Positions 26,656-33,921 of a stretch of DNA of 64,000 nucleotides are shown here, piece by piece. This DNA comes from an uncultured Hyphomicrobiales bacterium. GTDB lineage: Bacteria > Pseudomonadota > Alphaproteobacteria > Rhizobiales > Beijerinckiaceae. The DNA is taken from contig CAINED010000059.1 in assembly GCA_903847605.1 (NCBI GenBank), positions 62,001-126,000 on the forward strand. The letters run 5' to 3'. The translations under genes were made by a program, and so were the position numbers. Under the pieces are notes generated by a model. It did not search any database. It was not told the origin of the DNA and saw nothing but the letters and a program-made list of their open reading frames with translations. Position 1 is the first letter of the stretch. Each line of letters opens with the position of its first letter.

Positions 26656-27342
26656 ATGCAGCTCTCGCGGATTCCCTTTTTCAAAGACTCGACGGATGTC
26701 GACCTTTCGCGTTTCGACCGGCGTTGCACCTGGAAGAAGTTCGAGGAGGGCGAGGTGGTCGTCGACTTCGAGGACGAATCCGCCGACGTCTATTTCATCA
26801 TTTCCGGCGAGGTGCGCATTCTCATCCGCACGGCCGCGGGCAAGGAAGTCATTCTCGCGGAAATGAAGGCGGGACAATTCTTCGGCGAGTTGGCGGCCAT
26901 CGACAACGTGCCGCGCTCGGCCAACGTGACCGCCCTGACGCGCGCCGAGCTCTGCATCATGCCGCCGGCAGTGTTTCTCGACATCATCTTCGCGTCGCGC
27001 GCCGCTTGCGAGAAAGTTTTGCGCCTGCTCACCGCGCGCGTGCGCGAAGGCAATGCGCGCCTTACCGAACATTCGGTCTACGATCTCAAGCATCGCCTCT
27101 ATGCGGAACTGCTGCGCCTGTCCGCGCCGCGACCCGGCCACGATGGACAGCGCACCGTGAGCCCTCCACCCTTTCATCATGTGCTCGCCGCACGCATCGG
27201 TTGCCGCCGCGAACAGGTGACGCGCGAATTATCGTCCCTGACGGGGGACAGCATCATCGAGAAGACGCGCGGCGCGCTGGTCATTCGCAAGCCCAAAGTG
27301 CTGGAAGAGCGTCTCGCCGAAGCGATGCGCAACGACGGCTGA
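26656..27342 (+). CDS. Crp/Fnr-family transcriptional regulator
   Basis: The protein has 228 residues. A cyclic-nucleotide-binding-type beta-barrel (about 20-130) contains ADVYFIISGEVRI and GQFFGELAAIDNVPRSANVTAL, where the phosphate-binding cassette would sit; FGELA and RSA match cAMP-type effector sites. After a long dimer helix comes the winged-helix domain, with the recognition helix in IGCRREQVTRELSSL. No N-terminal cysteine cluster is present, so it is not an oxygen sensor of the Fnr type. The ATG at 26656 has AGGAAAG upstream. Target genes are unknown; the polyamine importer starts 18 bp downstream. Confidence 0.86.
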   Translation: MQLSRIPFFKDSTDVDLSRFDRRCTWKKFEEGEVVVDFEDESADVYFIISGEVRILIRTAAGKEVILAEMKAGQFFGELAAIDNVPRSANVTALTRAELCIMPPAVFLDIIFASRAACEKVLRLLTARVREGNARLTEHSVYDLKHRLYAELLRLSAPRPGHDGQRTVSPPPFHHVLAARIGCRREQVTRELSSLTGDSIIEKTRGALVIRKPKVLEERLAEAMRNDG

Positions 27343-27360
27343 TTCAGGCGCGCTTTCGTT

Positions 27361-28434
27361 ATGACCGAACCTTTGGTCCGTATTGAAAGCGTCTCGAAAC
27401 ATTTCGGCATTGTGCAGGCCGTCGACCAGGTTTCCCTGCAGATAGATCGCGGCGAATTTTTCGCGCTGCTTGGCCCGTCCGGTTGCGGCAAGACCACTTT
27501 GATGCGTCTCCTCGCCGGTTTCGAGGCGCCTGACACCGGACGCATTTTCATCGACGGCGAAGACATGAAGGACGTGCCGCCCTACAGGCGTCCCGTCAAC
27601 ATGATGTTCCAGTCCTATGCCCTGTTCCCGCACATGAGCGTCGCGCGAAACATCGGCTTTGGCCTTTTGCAGCAGGGTTTGCCGCGGGCGGAGATCGACA
27701 CGCGCGTCGCCGATCTGTTGCGGCTCGTTCGTCTCGAAGGATATGGCGAGCGACGGCCCGATCAGTTGTCGGGGGGCCAGAAGCAGCGCGTGGCGCTTGC
27801 GCGCGCACTCGCGCCGCGTCCCAAACTGTTGCTGCTCGACGAACCGCTCGCCGCACTGGATCGCAAACTGCGCGAGGAGACGCAATTCGAGTTGATGCAT
27901 GTGCAGCGCGATCTAGGCATAGCCTTCATGGTGGTGACGCACGATCAGGATGAGGCCATGGCGATGGCGCAGCGCATTGCCTTGATGCGGGCAGGGTGCA
28001 TCGAGCAGATAGGCGACGCGCGCTCCATATACGAAGAGCCGCAAACGCTTTTCGTTGCAGAGTTCATCGGCGAGATCAACCTGTTCGATGCGAATATCGT
28101 AGCGAGCGATGCCGGCCCGCGTGTGATCGGCGTGGGGCCGCTGCAATTTTCCTTCGCAGCGCCGGCGGGTATGCCTGCGGGCTTCGCCAAAGTCGCTGTC
28201 AGGCCGGAACGCATGGTGATGTCGCATTTGCGCACCGCATGTGCAGCGGAAGGCGAGGGGATCATCGCCGATCATGCATGGCTCGGTGATATTTCCGTCT
28301 GGCGCGTGAGCATGGGCGACGGGAGGATCGTACGTGTTTCGCGCGGCAATGCGGAAGCTGGCGCGGTCTTTTCGCGCGGCGATCGCGTGTTCGTCGGCTT
28401 CGATCCGGCGTCGGCGCGAGTGCTCGCGTCATGA
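27361..28434 (+). CDS. potG: Polyamine-type ABC importer ATPase (PotG/PotA-like)
   Basis: The protein has 357 residues. The ABC domain (about 1-240) has Walker A GPSGCGKTT, signature LSGGQKQR, Walker B LLLLDEPLAALD and H-loop VTHDQDEAM, followed by a TOBE domain (about 280-355). NMMFQSYALFPHMSV is the Q-loop segment typical of putrescine/spermidine ATPases. It powers import through the two permeases encoded downstream. Its stop overlaps the next ATG (ATGA). No periplasmic binding protein (PotF) is encoded in this operon, so it must be elsewhere or shared. Confidence 0.9.
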   Translation: MTEPLVRIESVSKHFGIVQAVDQVSLQIDRGEFFALLGPSGCGKTTLMRLLAGFEAPDTGRIFIDGEDMKDVPPYRRPVNMMFQSYALFPHMSVARNIGFGLLQQGLPRAEIDTRVADLLRLVRLEGYGERRPDQLSGGQKQRVALARALAPRPKLLLLDEPLAALDRKLREETQFELMHVQRDLGIAFMVVTHDQDEAMAMAQRIALMRAGCIEQIGDARSIYEEPQTLFVAEFIGEINLFDANIVASDAGPRVIGVGPLQFSFAAPAGMPAGFAKVAVRPERMVMSHLRTACAAEGEGIIADHAWLGDISVWRVSMGDGRIVRVSRGNAEAGAVFSRGDRVFVGFDPASARVLAS

Positions 28435-29351
28435 CCGGCGAGCGAGCATCGCCGCAAGCAGAGGGCCGCTCCGCCCGCCTGATCTCCTGGGCGCCACTTG
28501 CCTGGTTGTTGCTCTTCTTCGCCCTGCCGTTCGTGATCGTATTGAAAATATCCTTCTCCCGGCAGCGCGATGGACAGCCGCCTTACGAACCCGTGCTGGA
28601 TCCGTCCGGCGGCCTGTCGAACCTGATAGATGAGGCGCGCAAGTTCTCCCTGGAGAGTTATTCCAGCCTGTTGTCGGATTCGCTTTATCTGGAATCCTAT
28701 CTCTCTTCGATCCTGATCGCCGGCGCAGCCACGATCCTTGCACTGCTGATCGCCTATCCCGTGGCCTATGCGATGGCACGCGCGCCGAGGCGCTGGCAGC
28801 CTCTGCTCGTCATCCTCGCAATCGCGCCATTCTGGACGAGTTTTCTCATTCGCATCTACGCATGGACCATGATTTTGAAGGACGAAGGTCTGCTCAATCA
28901 TGCCCTGATGTCCGTTGGTATCATCGCTGCGCCAATCCAGATTTATGCAACGCACTGGGCCGTGCTCATCGGCATAGTTTATTCCTACCTGCCGTTCATG
29001 ATCCTGCCGATCTACAATGCGCTCGAAAAGCAGGATCGTACGCTGATCGAGGCGGCGCTCGATCTCGGCGCAACGCGCCTGCGCGCCTTTTTTTGCGTGA
29101 CGCTGCCTTTGTCGTTGCGAGGCGTGATCGCAGGTTGCCTTCTGGTCTTCATTCCTGCCGTCGGTGAATTCGTCATCCCCGATCTTCTGGGCAGTTCCGA
29201 TACGCTGATGATCGGGCGCACGCTCTGGGACGAATTTGCCTCGGCGCGCAACTGGCCGGGAGCGGCCGCGCTCGCTGTCGTCATGCTGGTCCTGCTTGTC
29301 ATACCCATTGGCTACTACCAACGCATGCAGAGCGCCGGAGACCGGCCATGA
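28431..29351 (+). CDS. potH: Polyamine-type ABC importer permease (PotH-like)
   Basis: This 306-residue inner-membrane permease has six hydrophobic helices. The EAA loop that contacts the ATPase appears as IEAALDLGATRLRAFFCVTLPLS, with the conserved glycine spacing. PFWTSFLIRIYAWTMIL and the PAVGEFVIPDLLGSSDTLMIG stretch are characteristic of PotB/PotH permeases. It overlaps potG and the next permease gene by ATGA junctions, so all three are translationally coupled. The start is internal to potG's end as expected. Confidence 0.9.
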   Translation: MTGERASPQAEGRSARLISWAPLAWLLLFFALPFVIVLKISFSRQRDGQPPYEPVLDPSGGLSNLIDEARKFSLESYSSLLSDSLYLESYLSSILIAGAATILALLIAYPVAYAMARAPRRWQPLLVILAIAPFWTSFLIRIYAWTMILKDEGLLNHALMSVGIIAAPIQIYATHWAVLIGIVYSYLPFMILPIYNALEKQDRTLIEAALDLGATRLRAFFCVTLPLSLRGVIAGCLLVFIPAVGEFVIPDLLGSSDTLMIGRTLWDEFASARNWPGAAALAVVMLVLLVIPIGYYQRMQSAGDRP

Positions 29352-30142
29352 ACCGGCGGATCGGCGCACATCATATCGCGGCGCTTGTGGCGGGTTTCGC
29401 CTTCCTCTACGTGCCGATCGCCCTGCTTATTCTCTACAGTTTCAACGCTTCGAGACTGGTTACGGTATGGGGCGGGTTCTCGACGCGCTGGTACGGCGAA
29501 TTGTTGCAGAACGAGCAATTGCTCTCTTCGGTCTGGATCAGCCTGCGCGTTGCGCTCCTGTCCGGCGCGTTTTCCGCGATACTAGGGACTTGCGCGGCCT
29601 ATGCGCTTGTGCGAGCGGGGCGCTTTCGGGGTCGCACGATTTTCTCGGCGCTGCTTTATTCGCCGATGATCATGCCGGAAGTCATCGTTGGCCTTGCGCT
29701 GTTGCTTTTCTTTGTTGCCATTGGTCTCGAACGCGGGTTCTGGACCGTCGTCATCGCACATACGACTGTCGGGATGTGCTTTGCGACGGTCGTGATACAC
29801 GCGCGCCTTGCCGAGTTCGATCGTTCGCTCGAGGAAGCTGCGATGGATCTCGGGGCGACTCCCGCGACGACCTTCCGCACTGTGACATTGCCGATTTGCG
29901 CGCCTGCGATCGTGGCCGCTTTTCTGCTGGCGTTTACAATTTCGCTCGACGACTTCGTACTCGCGAGCTTTACGGCGGGAACCGGTTCCACCACCTTGCC
30001 GATGCGCATCTACAGTCAGGTGCGTCTCGGCGTCAGCCCGCAGATCAATGCGATCTCTACGCTCATGATTGCGGCGGTCGCCGTGATGCTCTGCGTCGCC
30101 TATTTCGCCATCGGGCGCAAAGGCAGGGCGCCGGCCGCCTGA
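29348..30142 (+). CDS. potI: Polyamine-type ABC importer permease (PotI-like)
   Basis: This is the second permease, 264 residues with six helices. The EAA loop reads LEEAAMDLGATPATTFRTVTLPI, and TISLDDFVLASFTAG is the PotC/PotI C-terminal hallmark. It pairs with the PotH-like protein to form the channel. The stop at 30140-30142 directly abuts the stop of the convergent AsmA-family gene with no spacer, so both transcripts end head-on and no terminator lies between them. Confidence 0.9.
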   Translation: MNRRIGAHHIAALVAGFAFLYVPIALLILYSFNASRLVTVWGGFSTRWYGELLQNEQLLSSVWISLRVALLSGAFSAILGTCAAYALVRAGRFRGRTIFSALLYSPMIMPEVIVGLALLLFFVAIGLERGFWTVVIAHTTVGMCFATVVIHARLAEFDRSLEEAAMDLGATPATTFRTVTLPICAPAIVAAFLLAFTISLDDFVLASFTAGTGSTTLPMRIYSQVRLGVSPQINAISTLMIAAVAVMLCVAYFAIGRKGRAPAA

Positions 30143-32023
30143 CTATTCGGTCTTCGTATTCGCAGGCGTATTAGCCGGTGTCGCCGGAGATCCGTTGGAT
30201 CGCTTCAGGGCCCGCAGCAGAGGCGCAGCCGCTTCCGAACTGCTGATGAGCCCTTCCACATCGAGGCGCAGTTCCGGGTCGCTCCAGAAGCCGTTGAGGT
30301 CGAGCTTGAGTTGCGGCGCGACGCCTGACGCAGCGGCCGTCGTCTGAGGCGCGAGAGTTTGGGCCGGTTGCGGCCGCGCGGCGTCGATGTCGATGCGCAG
30401 GCTGCGCGCGGGCAAAGATACGGCGCCGCCGAAACGCATCAGGAGCGTATCGCTTTCGCCGGAAGCTTCGGTCAGCTGGAGGACGCCATTCTCGACGACG
30501 CCTGCGAGGCTTGCCCTGTTGAATATTGTCCGGCCGCTGCGCAACTCCGACGGCATGGAGAGCGGTTGCTTCTGGTATTGCGTCAGCGCCCGGTCGATGT
30601 CGATCCCGGCGAGCGCGCCCTTCAAGATCGAGGTTCGTGCGGTGCCATGCAGGTTCGCGACGAATTCGTGAATCGAATAGCCGTGGCTGCGAAACTCGAT
30701 ATCGCCGGCCGCTGTTCCCGCAAGGCGCGTGGCGGCGAGCGCGTCGCGGAGAAACGCCGCGGCATCGAGCTTTTCGAACTGGACCTGTCCGCGCAGGCGC
30801 GGGGTCTCGTTATCGATAAGCACGCTCATTCGGGCCTTCATCGAGCCGCCGTAGGCGCGGGCGGCCGATAGCGAGAGTTCAATGCGGCCGTCTTTCGCCA
30901 TTGCGGTGAGAGCCGCATCGGTGGTCGAAATCTGGCCAAGGCGCAAACTGTTCGTGGAAAGCCGGAGATCGAAATTCAGATCGGATAAAATTCCGATAGG
31001 CAACAGCTCGCGGCTCCATGACCCGTCATGACCCGCCAGCAGACTGGACCATGCTGTGCCGCGCGGATCGAACGAAACGGTCTTGGATGCGAGCGTGCCG
31101 GAAATACTCGGCTTTCCGTCGTCGCGCAGGAAAGTCAGCGTACCCGTCAGAAGATTGTCATTCACGTTGAGGGCGAGACCGCTCAACGAGAGGGAGTTGT
31201 TGAGTATGCGGGCGTTGCCGGTCGCACGGACGCGTTCCACTCCGTTGGCAAGCGAAGCGTCGTAACCGGTCCACTTGAGAAGGGCGGCGATATCGCCCGT
31301 CGATGCAATGGCCGCCCCGTTGAGCTGGAACCGTGGCGCGATAGAAATATCGCCATCGAGCTTGAGTTCTCCAAATGACGACTTGAGATCGAGCGTGAAA
31401 GTCGTCGAGCGGCCACGCAGAACGTCGCCGGGCCTGCCCAGAAGCGCCGACAAACTGATCTGCTGGCCTCGCCAGGCGCCGTGCCCGCCCACCGCCGACG
31501 GCGCCGAAACGCCGCGCCAGTTCATCGTCAGATCGATGTCGTCGATGACTTCGGCTTCCCGGCCAGCGCTCGCCACGGTCGCCTGGCCGCCGGCGATTGT
31601 CACGGCGCCAGTGAACGGGGAGACAGCCGAAGCCGGAGGCGCAGTCCAGATGGCGAGGGCATCCGAATTGATCCGGATTGCAGGGCTCTGGAAGTGAAGG
31701 CCCGAAACCTCGAAACGTCCGGCGACAAGGGGCAAAAGCCGCAACTTGCCTTTGACCTGCGCGGCCTCCAGCCTCACCGGAGAATCGCCATCGCCGATGA
31801 TGACGTCTCGGAACTTGAGCTGCGGCGACGGGAGCAGGGCAAAGGTTACCCGGGCGCCCACCTGCGCCGGCAGACCTGTTGCGGCGCTCAATTGCTGGGC
31901 GATCTGGCCGTTGAGATCGGGGCCGGCGAAGGGCCAGGGAACCGCCATGGCGCCGGCAAGCAGCGCAAGCGCTGCGCCTGCCAGTGTCCACCGCGCGGAT
32001 TTTCGCATGCCGGAACGACCCAA
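30143..32023 (-). CDS. AsmA-family protein
   Basis: The protein has 626 residues (or 621 if it starts at the ATG five codons in). An N-terminal signal-anchor (about 12-30) is followed by an AsmA N-terminal region with SGLHFQSPAIRI, beta-rich repeats, and the C-terminal AsmA_2 domain with SRGRTIFN-like FNRASLAGVVENGVLQL (about 500-560). AsmA-like proteins bridge the periplasm and help move phospholipids to the outer membrane. The last 30 residues are low-complexity (alanine, proline, asparagine, threonine). Overlap-free but directly abuts potI at their stops. Confidence 0.85.
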   Translation of the reverse strand: MGRSGMRKSARWTLAGAALALLAGAMAVPWPFAGPDLNGQIAQQLSAATGLPAQVGARVTFALLPSPQLKFRDVIIGDGDSPVRLEAAQVKGKLRLLPLVAGRFEVSGLHFQSPAIRINSDALAIWTAPPASAVSPFTGAVTIAGGQATVASAGREAEVIDDIDLTMNWRGVSAPSAVGGHGAWRGQQISLSALLGRPGDVLRGRSTTFTLDLKSSFGELKLDGDISIAPRFQLNGAAIASTGDIAALLKWTGYDASLANGVERVRATGNARILNNSLSLSGLALNVNDNLLTGTLTFLRDDGKPSISGTLASKTVSFDPRGTAWSSLLAGHDGSWSRELLPIGILSDLNFDLRLSTNSLRLGQISTTDAALTAMAKDGRIELSLSAARAYGGSMKARMSVLIDNETPRLRGQVQFEKLDAAAFLRDALAATRLAGTAAGDIEFRSHGYSIHEFVANLHGTARTSILKGALAGIDIDRALTQYQKQPLSMPSELRSGRTIFNRASLAGVVENGVLQLTEASGESDTLLMRFGGAVSLPARSLRIDIDAARPQPAQTLAPQTTAAASGVAPQLKLDLNGFWSDPELRLDVEGLISSSEAAAPLLRALKRSNGSPATPANTPANTKTE

Positions 32024-32215
32024 TTCTAGTACCGGCGGCCGGACGTCCTTCCCGCGCCAGAGTCTCTGACAAACTTACGCGATCTCATGGGAATAGGGAA
32101 TTCCGTTCGCGCGCCGCCATTTTGAGCCAGATACCTGAAACGCGCCAAAAGAATGGCGGGCTTTGGCACTGTCCACAGGCCAGCGCAGCCTTCGACAGGA
32201 GGCATGGGTCGCGGC
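32024..32215. other. Intergenic region with no recognised feature
   Basis: This 192-bp stretch lies between the start of the AsmA-family gene and the stop of the DUF2865 gene. It should contain the leftward promoter of the AsmA-family gene. I saw no hairpin with a T-run and no small gene. Confidence 0.3.
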
Positions 32216-33208
32216 TCAGTTCGCGGAAGCCTGCTCCTGCGCCACCCGCGCCAGCCTTGCGGGACGGTTGGAAGCCGCCGCCTGCTTTTCAGGCCGGCTG
32301 ACGGCGAACGGACCGAGCGCGGGCACCGGGCTCGCCGTCGTCCTCGGCGTCGCGCGCGGCCGCTCGCGTGGGCTGGAATTATACGGAATGGACGCCCGCT
32401 CGATGCGCTGAAGGAGCTGTCGTTCTCCGGCGGCGAGCTTGCTGCCGTTGAGGTTGCTGAAATCGGCCGGCTTGTAGGGTAGCTGACGTGCGCCGCGGAA
32501 TACCCGAAAGCCTTTCTCGGTTATGACCGCGTCACCGGAACGCAGCGTAATGTCGCGATAGAGCGATATGAGCGACATCTGGCTTTCGTTATTACGGCCG
32601 CACGAGCAGGTGAGGTCGCGCTGGTTCGTATGGCGCAGGGCGACCGGCAGGGCGGAATAGGGCCTGCCGCCGCGTACGGAATAGGCGCGGCCGATGTCGT
32701 CGGTGCCCGCCGGGATCATATAAACTCGCGTCGGGGCGCCCGGACAGGTCGCGTTGCAAAGCGATTCCTGAGCGGCTACGCCGCCATTCGACGCAGCGTT
32801 CGCGACCGGGAAATGATAGCCGTCGCAAAGCCTGACGCAGACAGCCCGCGAACCCGCGCTGGACGCTGATGCGGTGGTGTCGGCGGTCTTTTTCTTTGCG
32901 GCTTTCTTCTTCGCTTCAGCAGCTTCATTCTTGTTCGCGCCGGCCGAGACGTTGACGGTCAGTTGTCTTGCGGGGGTGACCGGTTGGGCGGCGCCAGCCA
33001 TGCGCGCTCTTTCCCTGCGGAAAAATGCGGCAGCGCCCTCGTCGCTGAAGGCGAACACGGCGCGGATGTCGGCGGCGAATAACGAGGCCGCAAGCGTCAC
33101 GATCCCGAGCGCGCAGAGAAACGCGAGTGACGAGCGGCGTCGGGTCGGGCCAGATGAGGAGATTCCAAATTTTGCAAGCCGCTCGGTTGCGGTTGAATTC
33201 GAACGCAT
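32216..33208 (-). CDS. DUF2865 domain protein (secreted, rhizobial)
   Basis: The protein has 330 residues. An N-terminal hydrophobic segment (about 28-46, LAFLCALGIVTLAASLFAA) acts as signal peptide or anchor. A lysine/alanine-rich linker (about 95-115) follows, then the DUF2865 core with CVRLCDGYHFPV, CNATCPGAPTRVY and TCSCGR. The paired cysteines probably form disulfides in the periplasm. This domain is known mostly from Rhizobiales and has no assigned function. The C-terminal 60 residues are basic and proline-rich. The YFPV-like and CPGAP motifs make the family call firm. Confidence 0.82.
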   Translation of the reverse strand: MRSNSTATERLAKFGISSSGPTRRRSSLAFLCALGIVTLAASLFAADIRAVFAFSDEGAAAFFRRERARMAGAAQPVTPARQLTVNVSAGANKNEAAEAKKKAAKKKTADTTASASSAGSRAVCVRLCDGYHFPVANAASNGGVAAQESLCNATCPGAPTRVYMIPAGTDDIGRAYSVRGGRPYSALPVALRHTNQRDLTCSCGRNNESQMSLISLYRDITLRSGDAVITEKGFRVFRGARQLPYKPADFSNLNGSKLAAGERQLLQRIERASIPYNSSPRERPRATPRTTASPVPALGPFAVSRPEKQAAASNRPARLARVAQEQASAN

Positions 33209-33488
33209 GACGCCACTCGCTGAAACCGGTTTTGGTTAACGAATTGTTTATTAGCGCAATTAGCACCGCGAACAGCTCAGCTGTCAATCGCAACTAGTCG
33301 ATTGTTTTTCTTAACCTTGACGCATGTCATGGCCCCGTTTTGCCCGACATCATTATTCTTGAAGCACATCAAATATTTGCCGGCGAGGTGCGCTTCGAGG
33401 GCAAGGAAACGGGTGTGCGAAATTTTTTGTCGGCGTGCACGGGGACGCTATGTTGGGCATGAGCGGACAAGACAGGCAGGAGACCGAA
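33209..33488. promoter_or_regulatory. AT-rich divergent intergenic region with inverted repeats
   Basis: This 280-bp gap is clearly more AT-rich than its surroundings and drives the DUF2865 gene leftward and the small conserved gene rightward. It contains a perfect inverted repeat ACAGCT-C-AGCTGT at 33272-33284 and, directly after it, CAATCG (33285-33290) with its complement CGATTG (33299-33304) followed by a run of T. These could be operator sites or a weak transcript hairpin. A TTGACG hexamer lies near 33316, but no clear -10 was paired with it. Confidence 0.45.
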
Positions 33489-33893
33489 ATGACAGGAACT
33501 GAAGCTCAAAGCGCTGTTCACCTGCGGCGGGTGAAACTTGAGCGAGCCCGAGACAAGGGGCAGCCCGAGCCGTTGCCGGGCGCCGGCTACGAGTTCGTAG
33601 CCCCGCTCGACGAGACCGGCCATATCGATCTCGAGAGCTGGAAAAACTATCGCACCCTTTGTTTCGTCCATCGTCTGGAACGCGGCGCCGTCGTGGAACG
33701 TGGCCTGCTGGTTCACAAGGCAGGGGGCAAGGGCGGAGCGACCTGGGCTTTCGACTATGAACTGGGCGAGGGCGACGAAGAGGCGGGCTACCGCTTCGGC
33801 GCGCATGCGTTCAAGACGGGCGAGTATGTCTCTGTGCGCGACGAGGACGGTGAACTGCACACCTATCGCGTCGCCTCGGTGATGCCGGTGTGA
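33489..33893 (+). CDS. Small conserved protein of unknown function
   Basis: The protein has 134 residues, is soluble and acidic, with no signal peptide. It contains GYEFVAPLDETGHIDLESWKNYR and CFVHRLERGAVVERGLLVHK, followed by a short beta-rich C-terminal part (YVSVRDEDGELHTYRVASV). It looks like a complete small domain, reminiscent of conserved hypothetical proteins of Rhizobiales, but I cannot name the family. The ATG at 33489 is favoured by AGGAG eight bases upstream over earlier in-frame ATGs. No function inferred. Confidence 0.7.
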   Translation: MTGTEAQSAVHLRRVKLERARDKGQPEPLPGAGYEFVAPLDETGHIDLESWKNYRTLCFVHRLERGAVVERGLLVHKAGGKGGATWAFDYELGEGDEEAGYRFGAHAFKTGEYVSVRDEDGELHTYRVASVMPV

Positions 33894-33901
33894 GCAGCGC
33901 T

Positions 33902-33921
33902 GCGGCGGATTACTCCGCCGC
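33902..33921. terminator. Hairpin between convergent genes
   Basis: GCGGCGGA (33902-33909) and TCCGCCGC (33914-33921) form a perfect 8-bp stem around a TTAC loop. It sits just after the small conserved gene and covers the stop of the RND gene. A T-run is lacking on either strand, so intrinsic termination is only possible. Confidence 0.4.

Noticed and set aside
33285..33309. CAATCG/CGATTG hairpin with T-run as an intrinsic terminator
   Set aside because: It lies between two divergent starts, where no transcript should end, and the 6-bp stem is weak. It was kept only as a possible operator.
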